A stretch of DNA of 64,000 nucleotides from Bacillus marasmi (GTDB taxonomy: Bacteria > Bacillota > Bacilli > Bacillales > Cytobacillaceae). The stretch covers positions 92,261 to 156,260 of the forward strand of contig NZ_LR656176.1 in assembly GCF_902168435.1 (NCBI RefSeq), read 5' to 3'. This document shows positions 1 to 8,530 of this stretch, piece after piece. The translations under genes were made by a program, and so were the position numbers. The stretch's first letter is position 1, and each line of letters opens with the position of its first letter. Below the pieces are notes generated by a model. The model saw only the letters and a program-made list of their open reading frames with translations, was not told the DNA's origin and did no database searches.

Positions 1-192
1 TGCATACAGCTGAGCTTCACTGAAATACCTATAAGTTAAATATACAATCAATATAAAAACACCTAGAAAGGCAGAATAGCTTAAAATAAGCAAATTTTGA
101 AATCCAGAAAACCAGATAACGAGTAGCATTATCGATATTTGCAGCAATGAAAACATTATTAAAGGAATATGTTGACGGATAAATAGCTTCAT
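1..192 (-). CDS. Sensor histidine kinase, N-terminal fragment (cut by window edge)
   Basis: Only the first 64 residues lie in the window; the rest continues past base 1. The fragment begins MKLFIRQHIP and contains two hydrophobic stretches (about residues 9-28 and 34-54) with almost no loop between them. This is the layout of intramembrane-sensing kinases of the BceS/GraS type. The ATG overlaps the regulator's TGA (ATGA), so the two are translationally coupled. Pairing with an OmpR-type regulator is known for this family. The signal is not visible here, and cell-envelope or peptide-antibiotic sensing is an inference from the short sensor. No kinase motif is present in the visible part. Confidence 0.75.
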   Translation of the reverse strand, partial: MKLFIRQHIPLIMFSLLQISIMLLVIWFSGFQNLLILSYSAFLGVFILIVYLTYRYFSEAQLYA

Positions 193-893
193 GATTTTGC
201 CTGATTCCAGGTCATATTTAAGCGATAGCCAGCGCCTCGCACGGTTTCAATCGCTCCTTCAATGCCTAGTTCTGTTAATTTTTTTCTTAATCTTGTCATG
301 TTGACACTAACTGTATTATCATCAACAAATATCATATCGTCCCACAGCTTCTCTAAAATTTTATTACGGCTCATAACCTTCGGATAACTAGATAAGAACA
401 TTTCTAGTAGCTCGGCTTCCTTTTTTGTTAAAACTGTCGTCTTATCATTCAGTGTAACTTCTAATCGTTCTGGATATAGGGTCAATCCTTCCAATTCAAC
501 GACCCGCTCCTCTATTTTTGGAGCGTATTCACCATATACTCGCCTCAAATGACTCCGGATTTTGGCCATTACCACTTCATAATGAAACGGCTTAGTAATA
601 TAATCATCTCCACCATTTTCCAACGCCATTACTTGGTCCATATCACCGCTTCGGGCAGAAATAAAAATGATAGGACAGGTGGAAACTGTACGAATTTGCC
701 TGCACCAATAATAGCCATCAAATGTTGGTAAATTAATATCTAATAAAACCAAATGCGGCTCAAATTCCTTAAATTCCGTTAGCACTTGGTCAAATTTTTC
801 TACAATTCTTCCTTCGTATCCATATCTTCCAAAATAAGAATGAAGCAATTCAGCGATTTTTGAATCATCCTCAACAATTAAAATTTTTTCCAA
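189..893 (-). CDS. OmpR/PhoB-family response regulator
   Basis: A DNA-binding response regulator of 234 residues. The receiver domain (about 1-115) shows the acidic pair VEDD near residue 9, the phospho-acceptor Asp in LLDINLP near residue 52, and the KPF lysine near residue 101. The C-terminal winged helix (about 140-230) ends with the usual ETVRGAGYRL. I chose the TTG at 893 because a GGAGG site sits 7 bases before it; the in-frame TTG at 908 lies on the ribosome site itself. It is the first gene of a pair with the kinase downstream. BceR/YvcP-like regulators normally control a peptide-antibiotic ABC transporter, but none is visible in this window. Confidence 0.9.
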   Translation of the reverse strand: MEKILIVEDDSKIAELLHSYFGRYGYEGRIVEKFDQVLTEFKEFEPHLVLLDINLPTFDGYYWCRQIRTVSTCPIIFISARSGDMDQVMALENGGDDYITKPFHYEVVMAKIRSHLRRVYGEYAPKIEERVVELEGLTLYPERLEVTLNDKTTVLTKKEAELLEMFLSSYPKVMSRNKILEKLWDDMIFVDDNTVSVNMTRLRKKLTELGIEGAIETVRGAGYRLNMTWNQAKS

Positions 894-926
894 TATAAAT
901 ACCTCCAATTTACATAAGCCTTATTA

Positions 927-1457
927 TTATATTGTGTTTTGGTACATAGATTTCACAACTTCAGTTTTCACAATCATATCGTATATTGATTGTTTTCTTT
1001 TTGTAAATATCGCTGTCAAAATATAGGTGAACATTAATCCATAAATTATCACACCTAAAAGTGTGTAGGTAAGAGGAATAAATTGGTCACCTAGGTGTAC
1101 AAGTCGGTAAACAAGATAATGTGAAAGCTCCCACGGTAAGAATTTAAGCGCATTTCTAAAAATCGAACGAACCAGAGTTGGATTACTGCCAGTATCATCA
1201 ATGACGGAAATTCCCATTTTTCTTTTTCCAAAGCTCTGACCAACTAGGGATGAATCGCAAATCGCAAAATACAGTAAAACTGGTAATGTTAACAAAGCAA
1301 ATCCTGCCAATTGGGCAACCAATAATGAACCGGTGAATAATTCCTGTATCGCTGGTATCAGAAAAACACTAAGAATAATCAGTAAAACTATATATCCTAA
1401 GATTAAAAGGTAATCATATAAAAATGCTTTCAATCGTATGAAGAAGGAAGCGTTCAT
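927..1457 (-). CDS. RDD family integral membrane protein
   Basis: 176 residues with four predicted membrane segments. RDD-type features are RLKAFLYDYLL at the first helix and GQSFGKRKMGI after the second. The molecular role of RDD proteins is generally unsettled; some are linked to ion exchange or stress. The ATG at 1457 follows GGAGG by 7 bases, and an in-frame GTG lies one codon earlier. The gene ends about 33 bases before the response regulator's start on the same strand, so it may be cotranscribed with the two-component genes. The family call is good and the function unknown. Confidence 0.8.
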   Translation of the reverse strand: MNASFFIRLKAFLYDYLLILGYIVLLIILSVFLIPAIQELFTGSLLVAQLAGFALLTLPVLLYFAICDSSLVGQSFGKRKMGISVIDDTGSNPTLVRSIFRNALKFLPWELSHYLVYRLVHLGDQFIPLTYTLLGVIIYGLMFTYILTAIFTKRKQSIYDMIVKTEVVKSMYQNTI

Positions 1458-1561
1458 CACAAGACCTCCATTTGTTTTATCTGGTGGACTATAAGAACAT
1501 GCTAGAAATACCCTGCCTACCGCTTTGGAGTAAATCAGTCTGTAGCAGTAATCGTTTAATC

Positions 1562-2815
1562 CTACTTATGAGAATTCATTTTGGTGTTAATGAACAAATA
1601 TAGTAAGCCACCAGTAATCGGTAAAATATATGCCGGAATGAACACGAGAAGGAAACCTGACAGTAGCATAGCAGCTGGGAGCATTATTTTCGCAATACTT
1701 ATGCCAATGCTCATTACCCTGCCCCGATACTCATCTGGAATTTCAGTTTGCATCAAGTAAGCCATTGGAATATCAATTAACGCTATGGTGGTTCCGATGA
1801 GAAACATAATACAGCAGTAGAAAATCATGTAGATTTGATTATTAAAAAGGAGCACTTCAAGCCAAATTGGCAACCCAAGCAGCATCATAAATAATGCTAA
1901 ACCATAGCCTATAGCTTTCAGTAATTTATGATAAGGGATTCTGGCAATGATATATTTTACTATCAACGCTCCCACCAGCATCCCAATTGGCATTGAAGCT
2001 TGAATAATCCCTAAATCACGTGAGGAAAGCCCTAAAACTGACGTTACAATAAATGGTAATGGTACCGTAATGGCATAACCGGAGAAAAAGTTAATCGCAA
2101 TTAAAATAACGAATAATTTCATGATGATTTTTCTCTGAACTAAATATCGAAACCCTTCCCTCATATCTTCAAAGATATGAATTTTCACATTTTGCTGTTG
2201 TTCCGTCACATTCAAGTTAAAATCCATAAATAAAATCATACAGCCAGACAATATAAATGAAATGGCATTAGCGATAATGAAAAGCTTTATATCTACTAAA
2301 CCGTAAACGACGCCACCAATGATTGGTCCAAGAACAGTGCCAAGCGAATCAATACTTTTACTTATTGAGTTAATGCTCATTAATCTTTGTTTTGAAACGA
2401 CGTTTGGCTTTGCAGCTTCCAACCCTACCGCAAAAAAGGTCGTAAACAACGTTAACAAAAATGTTGTTATATAAATGAGCAGCAAATTGAGCTGGTACAA
2501 ATAGGATGCACTAAAGACAGTGAGTAACATGATTCCACTAAGAAAATCCATGGCTACAACCAATGTCTTTTTATTAACTTTATCGGCAATGACACCCGCA
2601 AATGGAAAGATTAAAATCATCGGAATGACCCCGAGCATCAGTGTAATTGCAAAGCTTAACGGTGATCCTGTCAGCTTTAACACATATAATCCCAATGCAA
2701 AATTAAACAGGGAGGTCCCGAAAACCGAAATTGTTTTACTAGAGCAATAGAGAAACAGATTCTTCCCTTCTGTCTGTTCCTGCCTTTTGCGATACGTATA
2801 TTGTATAGCGTCCAT
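1562..2815 (-). CDS. Major facilitator superfamily exporter
   Basis: 417 residues with about twelve hydrophobic segments. The inter-helix loop GVIADKVNKKTLVVAMDF after helix 2 is the MFS motif A region, and DEYRGRVMS in the second half resembles its repeat. It looks like the enterobactin/macrolide exporter group (MFS_3), whose members export small molecules by proton antiport. The ribosome site GAGGTGG lies before the ATG. The MerR-methyltransferase fusion lies 99 bases upstream on the same strand, so that regulator may control or accompany the pump. An inverted repeat lies just before the ribosome site (2829-2860). The substrate cannot be read from sequence. Confidence 0.85.
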   Translation of the reverse strand: MDAIQYTYRKRQEQTEGKNLFLYCSSKTISVFGTSLFNFALGLYVLKLTGSPLSFAITLMLGVIPMILIFPFAGVIADKVNKKTLVVAMDFLSGIMLLTVFSASYLYQLNLLLIYITTFLLTLFTTFFAVGLEAAKPNVVSKQRLMSINSISKSIDSLGTVLGPIIGGVVYGLVDIKLFIIANAISFILSGCMILFMDFNLNVTEQQQNVKIHIFEDMREGFRYLVQRKIIMKLFVILIAINFFSGYAITVPLPFIVTSVLGLSSRDLGIIQASMPIGMLVGALIVKYIIARIPYHKLLKAIGYGLALFMMLLGLPIWLEVLLFNNQIYMIFYCCIMFLIGTTIALIDIPMAYLMQTEIPDEYRGRVMSIGISIAKIMLPAAMLLSGFLLVFIPAYILPITGGLLYLFINTKMNSHK

Positions 2816-2828
2816 TTCAGATCCACCT

Positions 2829-2860
2829 CACTTAAACATTTACTGTTTTTAGTTTAAGTG
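2829..2860. promoter_or_regulatory. Inverted repeat before the MFS exporter
   Basis: Perfect 9-base arms CACTTAAAC and GTTTAAGTG around a 14-base spacer, ending next to the exporter's ribosome site. A further half copy (TTTAAGTG) lies near 2904. It could be an operator for the neighbouring MerR-type protein, or a leader hairpin controlling translation. Only the symmetry is seen; the role is inference. Confidence 0.45.
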
Positions 2861-2914
2861 ATTGGGTTGACACCACATCAAGTAGGCGTATATAGTTATT
2901 CTTTTAAGTGAAAA

Positions 2915-4192
2915 TTACAAACGTTGGGTTAACCCCACCTTTTTCCCGAAGAATGAATATGTGTACACCTCTTCACCCTTCACAAAAAAATCCTCGTATT
3001 TTCCACCGTATTGTAAAATCTCTGAGTTTTTATCATCAATTAACTCATACCTTAAATCAACTAACTGTTCCTTAATATAACGGATTGAAAAATTCGACCT
3101 GAACTCCGGTGCGATTTTGCTTTTACTACCGAAATTATTAAAAATAAAGAACGAGCCCAATAGATGTCCCTCAGCTTTCACAAGTTGATCAACTCCCTTA
3201 AGTAAAAAGCTTTCATTCTCGAAGGAATAATTGCTTGTCCCAGTATGATCAATCAATACATCGACGGAATGGCTTACAATTGGAATTTCTAAAAAGTCAG
3301 CACAAATAAACAATACATTTCGCTGTATACCCGTTCTCTCAAGCAAACCTTTTAAAAAGCGGAGTTTTTCAAGATTATGATCAACGGCAATGTAAAGACA
3401 ATCATCTGGTAAATCCTGATAAAGATTACGGAGGAAGATGCCCATCCCTGAACCTAATTCAAGAATGATTTTTTGCTGAAGATTTAAACTATCCAATTTC
3501 CGTATTGCCCAATGCAGGCTTCTATTGATATTTTGCAAATAGTTAGGTTCAGTTATCATAATATATTCATTGATTTGGCCATCATAAATGGGTTCATCAG
3601 TTTGTAGTACGGGCCGATTGACGGAAATGATACCGGATTGAATGGTGTACTTGTGTCCACAGGTACAGGTAAGTGATCCTTCCATAACTTGGTTTTGGCT
3701 GATTGAACCGTTTTCGAGAATCAGCGGTTGGTCGCACTCAGAACAACTAAGGAGTTTCAAAGTATTAATGTGTACACCTTTAGTAAACACAATGCTGCTA
3801 TTTTGTTTATTAAATTGGTCTATTTTCCGGTCGAGTTTTGCTTTAATTTGCTGCAAATCATTTATTTCTTTTTCAATTTTTTTACGCTTCATTGTAAATA
3901 ATGATTGATAATATGAATCTTCATCATAGTTCGTCAATTTGCCAATATTCTTGTAAAGAAAAAACAGTTTGATTTCATTTAATTGAAATCCCATTGCTTT
4001 AAATTCAGTTATCATCTTGAAATCATTTTGGCAACCGTCATCGAATTCATACTGCCCACCCTTTTTTTCAGGTACGATTATGCCTAGGTCCATATAGTGG
4101 CGGATGGTATCCACGCTGACTTCATTCACCTTTGCAAACTTGCCAATCCTCATCTCGATCACCGCACCTTTTATCATTCTTCTTATGCTCAT
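2915..4192 (-). CDS. MerR-type regulator fused to zinc ribbon and SAM methyltransferase
   Basis: 425 residues in three parts. Residues about 14-80 are a MerR winged helix (MRIGKFAKVNEVSVDTIRHY, then MGFQLNEIK), followed by a coiled coil (about 100-130). Next comes a cysteine cluster, CSEC at 150-153 and CTC at 176-178, like the zinc-binding head of RlmA-type 23S rRNA methyltransferases. The last part (about 220-425) is a class I methyltransferase with motif I ELGSGMG at 245-251. An internal ATG at 4153 (MRIGKF) is an alternative start. Its neighbour is an MFS exporter, which suggests a drug-response locus in which the sensor also modifies something. That role is inference; the domains are clear. 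Confidence 0.8.
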   Translation of the reverse strand: MSIRRMIKGAVIEMRIGKFAKVNEVSVDTIRHYMDLGIIVPEKKGGQYEFDDGCQNDFKMITEFKAMGFQLNEIKLFFLYKNIGKLTNYDEDSYYQSLFTMKRKKIEKEINDLQQIKAKLDRKIDQFNKQNSSIVFTKGVHINTLKLLSCSECDQPLILENGSISQNQVMEGSLTCTCGHKYTIQSGIISVNRPVLQTDEPIYDGQINEYIMITEPNYLQNINRSLHWAIRKLDSLNLQQKIILELGSGMGIFLRNLYQDLPDDCLYIAVDHNLEKLRFLKGLLERTGIQRNVLFICADFLEIPIVSHSVDVLIDHTGTSNYSFENESFLLKGVDQLVKAEGHLLGSFFIFNNFGSKSKIAPEFRSNFSIRYIKEQLVDLRYELIDDKNSEILQYGGKYEDFFVKGEEVYTYSFFGKKVGLTQRL

Positions 4193-4286
4193 TATATCCT
4201 TACCTAACCCTTGCCACCATTTGATTTGTCACTTAAAACCACAATTGTAAAGTTACTAAATTTTCTTTCTACTAAACAAAATACTC

Positions 4287-4315
4287 TTGAAATTCATCAA
4301 ATATTTTGTTATATT
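4287..4315 (+). promoter_or_regulatory. Predicted sigma-A promoter of dapA
   Basis: TTGAAA at 4287-4292 and TATATT at 4310-4315 with a 17-base spacer. It stands about 40 bases before the lysine riboswitch, the expected position. Confidence 0.65.
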
Positions 4316-4353
4316 ACAGTCAACTAAATATTTCTTACTTCAAACATTTTGAA

Positions 4354-4531
4354 GTGGGTATAGAGGCGCAGAAACCATTAGTAAGTAATTTGAGGATGAT
4401 GAGATCCGGTGATTTTTACTGAAAGGGGAATTTGCCGAAGCTATAAGAACCTCATTGTTCTTAACGCTGGGTCTGTATTGAATAAGTACAGAACTGTCAT
4501 ATAGGAATCCCTATATGGAGGGCTATCTCAC
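4354..4531 (+). ncRNA. Lysine riboswitch (L-box) aptamer
   Basis: The leader of dapA carries the L-box consensus in order: AGAGGCGC near 4362, AGTAA near 4380, GAGGATGATGAG near 4392, GAAAGGGGAA near 4421, TTTGCCGAAG near 4431, GCTGGGTCTG near 4466, ACTGTCAT near 4493 and GGAGGGCTATCT near 4517. The ends GTGGGTATAG and CTATCTCAC can pair as P1. L-box RNAs bind lysine and stop transcription when lysine is plentiful. A terminator hairpin follows at 4563. The fit to both sequence and neighbouring gene is very good. Confidence 0.93.
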
Positions 4532-4562
4532 GCATCGGAACGTCTTTAGATTATGTTCTTTT

Positions 4563-4592
4563 GCAACAGCGAACCCTCGTTGTTGCTTTTTT
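4563..4592 (+). terminator. Riboswitch expression-platform terminator
   Basis: A 10-base-pair stem (GCAACAGCGA with TCGTTGTTGC, one G-U pair), loop ACCC, then six T. It lies between the L-box and dapA and is the regulated intrinsic terminator. Confidence 0.9.
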
Positions 4593-4658
4593 GCGTTGTT
4601 TTTTGAGTAGCCTTATCCCTCTAATTTTTCAATAAAATTATGTAAAGGATGAGGAATA

Positions 4659-5549
4659 ATGAATTTCGGACAAGTATTAACAGCTATGGTTACCCCATTT
4701 GATGAAAATGGTGATATTGATTTTAATGCAACGAGAAATCTCGTTAATCATTTAATTGCCAATGGTACAGATGCAATTGTAGTGGCGGGGACTACTGGTG
4801 AATCACCAACATTGACTTCGGATGAGAAGGTAGCACTATTTCAATTTGTTGTTGAGATTGTTGATGGTCGGGTTCCGGTTATTGCTGGTACTGGCTCCAA
4901 TAATACAAGAGCGTCTATTATTTTAACAAGATTAGCTACGGAAGCTGGCGTAGATGGCATTATGCTCGTTACTCCTTACTACAATAAGCCATCACAAGAG
5001 GGAATGTATCAGCATTTTAAAGCGATTGCCGAAGCAACTTCTTTACCTGTAATGCTCTATAATATTCCTGGACGAAGTGTTGTCAATTTATCTGTGGATA
5101 CAGTAGTTCGTTTATCTAAGATTAGTAATATTGTTGCTATTAAAGAAGCGAGTGGGAATCTTGATGCTATGGCAGAAATCATTGATAGAACAGCAGATGA
5201 TTTTGTGTTATATAGCGGTGATGACAGTTTAACATTACCAGTATTATCAATTGGTGGAGTAGGTATTGTATCTGTTTCAGCTCACATTATTGGTAATGAA
5301 ATGCAGGATATGATTAATAACTTTAAAAATGGTCACTTACGCGTGGCAGCTGCAACACATCGCAAACTCCTGCCAATTATGAAAGCGATGTTTACTGCTC
5401 CTAATCCCACACCGGTTAAAGCAGCTTTAAACCTCACAGGCGTGTCTGTTGGTGGGGTACGCTTACCGTTAATTCCTTTAACTAGTGACGAAACGAAAAA
5501 CCTAGAACAAGTATTACAAATCAAAAATAATGAAGTCTTGAATTCATAA
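4659..5549 (+). CDS. dapA: 4-hydroxy-tetrahydrodipicolinate synthase
   Basis: Condenses pyruvate with aspartate semialdehyde, the first committed step toward lysine, meso-diaminopimelate for peptidoglycan, and dipicolinate for spores. It has 296 residues, the normal length. Visible active-site features are GTTGESPTL (45-52), TPYYNKP (105-111), Tyr134 and Arg139 in YNIPGR, and the Schiff-base Lys162 in AIKEASGN. It is a single-gene unit behind a lysine riboswitch and followed by a terminator. In B. subtilis one dapA copy sits in the asd-dapG operon without an L-box, so this may be an additional lysine-controlled copy, though other copies cannot be seen here. Confidence 0.96.
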   Translation: MNFGQVLTAMVTPFDENGDIDFNATRNLVNHLIANGTDAIVVAGTTGESPTLTSDEKVALFQFVVEIVDGRVPVIAGTGSNNTRASIILTRLATEAGVDGIMLVTPYYNKPSQEGMYQHFKAIAEATSLPVMLYNIPGRSVVNLSVDTVVRLSKISNIVAIKEASGNLDAMAEIIDRTADDFVLYSGDDSLTLPVLSIGGVGIVSVSAHIIGNEMQDMINNFKNGHLRVAAATHRKLLPIMKAMFTAPNPTPVKAALNLTGVSVGGVRLPLIPLTSDETKNLEQVLQIKNNEVLNS

Positions 5550-5555
5550 ATGATT

Positions 5556-5592
5556 AGGCTGCTAATCCCCTTTGGGATGGCAGCCTATTTGT
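5556..5592 (+). terminator. Terminator after dapA
   Basis: AGGCTGC..ATCCC pairs with GGGAT.GCAGCCT, followed by a short T-rich run. It also lies at the 3' end of the convergent leuA and may serve both. Confidence 0.75.
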
Positions 5593-5603
5593 TAAATTAA
5601 AAA

Positions 5604-7172
5604 CTATTTTACCGGAAGCAAATGTTCAACTACTATACTATTAATTGCATTGATATAAGCTAATGCACTTGCTTTCATAATATCCGTGTCTGTTGCTTTT
5701 GCTGTATATTTCTCTCCTTTATACTCCACTTGGATTTTCACTTTACCTAATGCTTCTTTTCCTCTTGATACACTGTTAATGTTGTATTCAATCAGTTTAA
5801 TGTCTAAGTCACAAATTTCTGAAATAGCGGAGTATAAAGCGTCAATTGGTCCAGAGCCGACCGAACTACTTTTTAATATGATATTACCTTTTTTCATTTT
5901 CACACTTGCTGATGGAAAGATTGGATTACTAATCACTTGCAAATCAATCAATTCATAAAAATGTTCACTATAGTTGGTTAAGTCTTGGTTAGTACTATCG
6001 TGTTTTGAGAAATAATTTTCTACAATCACATACAAATCATGATTATAGACTTCTTTTTTTGCATCCGCTAATTCAAGAAACGCTGTAAATATCCCTTCAA
6101 ATTGTGTTTCAGTTAAATGGTTGAACCCTAACTTTTCAAGCGCATTTCTTACTGCGTGTCGACCAGACCTAGCTGTTAATACTAGTTCCATATCCTCTAG
6201 ACCGACTTCTGTTGGGCTAATAATTTCATAGGCATCTCTTGATTTCAATAAGCCATCCTGGTGAATACCAGAGGAATGTGCAAATGCGTTATCTCCTGTA
6301 ATTGCCTTATTTACTTGAACATCTAGACCCATTAAACTACTAACAAGCCTTGAGGTATTCATTATTTCCTTCGTATTAACATTGGTGTACGCTTGATAGA
6401 TTGCCGAGCGGGTATTCATCGACATTACTACTTCTTCTAAGGCTGCATTACCAGCCCGTTCTCCAATTCCATTTATTGTACACTCCACTTTATCCGCGCC
6501 ATTTTTGATTGCAGCTAATGTATTGGCTGTTGCCATACCAAGGTCATTATGACAATGCACACTTAGTAACACTTTATCATTAAGATTTTTCAAACGATCA
6601 TTCAATTTATAAATGAGGTGGCCAAACTCTTCAGGTTCGGCATATCCGACTGTATCAGGGACATTAATGATGGTGGCCCCTGCTTTTACAACCGCTTCTA
6701 TCGTTGACCATAGATATTCAAAGTCTGAACGGGACGCATCTTCTGTGGAATATTGTACATCCGGCAATAATGTTTTAGCATATTTCACTGCTTCAACACC
6801 AATATCTAAAATTTGACTTTTTGATTTTCCAAATTTCTTTTCAACATGTATATCTGATGTACCTAGAACCATATGAATTAACGGCTTTTCAGCATATTTT
6901 ATACTATTAAAAACAGAATCAATATCGGACTTCACTGCCCTCGCTAACGCAGTTATGATGATGTCATCAGTGTTTCCAACTTTCTTGGCTATTTCTTTCA
7001 CCGCGTTGAAATCTCCGGTTGATGACGCAGGAAAACCAGCTTCAATAATATCCACTTGCAATTTTTTTAATTGCTGTGCTACTTCGAGTTTTTCATAAAG
7101 ATTTAGCTTTGCACCTGGAACCTGCTCTCCATCTCTTAAAGTCGTATCAAATACCCAAATTTTCCTCGTCAA
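5604..7172 (-). CDS. leuA: 2-isopropylmalate synthase
   Basis: Joins acetyl-CoA to 2-oxoisovalerate in the first step of leucine synthesis. It has 522 residues. The N-terminal TIM barrel carries [10 protein letters not shown] (8-17), the metal-binding HCHNDLGMA near 205 and the linker motif HSSGIHQDG. The C-terminal regulatory domain (about 390-522) carries [13 protein letters not shown], the leucine-feedback region. The alternatives homocitrate and citramalate synthase are possible from the barrel alone, but the leucine T-box in front settles the call. It is monocistronic here, not within an ilv-leu operon. Control is by tRNA-Leu charging through the leader. Confidence 0.93.
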   Translation of the reverse strand: MTRKIWVFDTTLRDGEQVPGAKLNLYEKLEVAQQLKKLQVDIIEAGFPASSTGDFNAVKEIAKKVGNTDDIIITALARAVKSDIDSVFNSIKYAEKPLIHMVLGTSDIHVEKKFGKSKSQILDIGVEAVKYAKTLLPDVQYSTEDASRSDFEYLWSTIEAVVKAGATIINVPDTVGYAEPEEFGHLIYKLNDRLKNLNDKVLLSVHCHNDLGMATANTLAAIKNGADKVECTINGIGERAGNAALEEVVMSMNTRSAIYQAYTNVNTKEIMNTSRLVSSLMGLDVQVNKAITGDNAFAHSSGIHQDGLLKSRDAYEIISPTEVGLEDMELVLTARSGRHAVRNALEKLGFNHLTETQFEGIFTAFLELADAKKEVYNHDLYVIVENYFSKHDSTNQDLTNYSEHFYELIDLQVISNPIFPSASVKMKKGNIILKSSSVGSGPIDALYSAISEICDLDIKLIEYNINSVSRGKEALGKVKIQVEYKGEKYTAKATDTDIMKASALAYINAINSIVVEHLLPVK

Positions 7173-7210
7173 ATCAGAAACACTCCTTTATTTTTTTTTA
7201 TAGAAAAATA

Positions 7211-7249
7211 AAAAAGCCTCGCCTCTATAAAAATTTATAGAGACGAGGC
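7211..7249 (-). terminator. T-box terminator before leuA
   Basis: On the minus strand, GCCTCG..CTCTATA pairs with TATAGAGGCGAGGC and is followed by a T run. It can be replaced by the antiterminator that contains the T-box. Confidence 0.9.
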
Positions 7250-7475
7250 ATTGCTCGCGGTACCACTCTAATTGATTAATCCTTTTATGATTAATCCACT
7301 CATTTTTCAGTGGCTATCACCACCTATCCATGTAACGGTAGAAAACCGACATCCCCTACTGATAAGTTCAGAGAGTAGCTCTTGGACGAGTTCAAAGGGA
7401 ATAACTACCGATTCACACCAACCATCGGTTCTCTGAAAAGTTTACTTCACCTTCTACTATTTCCAATCTTTGCTT
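7250..7475 (-). ncRNA. T-box leader, leucine-specific (CUC specifier)
   Basis: The canonical T-box AGAGTGGTACCGCG lies at 7269-7256. Stem I is closed by TTCAGAGA and TCTCTGAA (7437-7430 and 7374-7367). It contains the distal GGTTGGTGTGAA region and a specifier bulge with GAA followed by CTC (7390-7388). CTC is a leucine codon, matching the downstream leuA. T-box RNAs read the charging of their tRNA and antiterminate when it is uncharged. Confidence 0.93.
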
Positions 7476-7496
7476 GTTATTATTTAATTAAAAGTA

Positions 7497-7525
7497 ATAT
7501 TAAATTGAAATAATCATTTTGTCAA
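7497..7525 (-). promoter_or_regulatory. Predicted sigma-A promoter of the leuA T-box unit
   Basis: On the minus strand TTGACA (7525-7520), 17 bases, TAATAT (7502-7497). This is a near-consensus promoter just upstream of Stem I. Confidence 0.8.
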
Positions 7526-7540
7526 TACTGAATCTTCAGT

Positions 7541-8530
7541 TTATTCTCTAGAAATGGCACCAGGTACTTTTTCAAGCCATTCTTTATTGATGAGCAATCT
7601 TGTTATTTTTTCCGCAAAGGAACCTGCCTTACTAATCAATGCAGTATATGTAGTGAGCAAATCATGCTTCATTACAGAGCCGAGTGCAAATCCATACTGA
7701 GAAAGCAACGAACCAAATAATCCTGCCAAATGACAAACCATAATCCTGTCAGAGAATATCCTCACTTTACTGTCTGTTAATTCAGCTGTATGGCTTGGAG
7801 GGATTGGTAAATTGTCGTTTGATAAAAGGTCGTATAAGGCATGGTACTGATTTTTTGCCAGATTACCACCTTTTAAAAAAACCTCCTCAATGTCAGTTGT
7901 TGAGGTAGTTTGTGCAAAACCTGTGCATATCGTTTCTATCATCAACAACAACTCAAGAATACTGTAGAGGTTGGCAATTTCCAAACTGTTTAATGGTCGT
8001 GTATCTCCTATCCATCCATCAAGATAGCTAGTCTTTTGAATTTTTTCATGAGCTGTTGGGGCTGGCAATGTTGGTTGCCGCCAATAAACCCCTTTATTTA
8101 GCATTAGTTCCACTACTCGATCATTTAATTGAATCGCATCATCGACGCAACCAGAATGATATTTACGTACATCCTCCCTTGTTGCATATGCAAGTGAGCG
8201 TACATGAAATTCCAAACCTAGACGCGCTCCTATCAGTAAGTATGAAAGAAGAAAGCGATCTGTGAATATAAGGGGCGCAGTCGGATTGATATCAGTTTCA
8301 GAAAAACCCTTCGGTAATGGGTACCCCTCTTGGGAAAGTATCTCTCCTCTTTTAGCCAACAATTTCCTCGCAATTCCTATCGCAAAGTTAAAGAGCTCTT
8401 TAATGTCATTGTCATTTGCATGTTCACTAAATATTGTTAAATACCAAACAGACATCTCATTTATTGAATAACCCGTCCAAAGATAGCCAAGTTCAGACGA
8501 TGTTAATGCAATATTATTTTGATTTTTCAT
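7541..8530 (-). CDS. DUF3231 family protein
   Basis: 329 residues. Family features are LTSSELGYLWTGY at the start, a repeated four-helix-like pattern in each half, WIGDTRPLNSLEIANL in the middle, and a second-half repeat ending EWLEKVPGA. DUF3231 proteins are common in Bacillaceae and have no settled function. The helical, ferritin-like duplicated layout is seen across the family. The ATG overlaps the stop of the upstream FAD oxidoreductase (ATGA), so the two are translationally coupled and probably work together. There is no signal peptide or membrane segment. Confidence 0.85.
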   Translation of the reverse strand: MKNQNNIALTSSELGYLWTGYSINEMSVWYLTIFSEHANDNDIKELFNFAIGIARKLLAKRGEILSQEGYPLPKGFSETDINPTAPLIFTDRFLLSYLLIGARLGLEFHVRSLAYATREDVRKYHSGCVDDAIQLNDRVVELMLNKGVYWRQPTLPAPTAHEKIQKTSYLDGWIGDTRPLNSLEIANLYSILELLLMIETICTGFAQTTSTTDIEEVFLKGGNLAKNQYHALYDLLSNDNLPIPPSHTAELTDSKVRIFSDRIMVCHLAGLFGSLLSQYGFALGSVMKHDLLTTYTALISKAGSFAEKITRLLINKEWLEKVPGAISRE

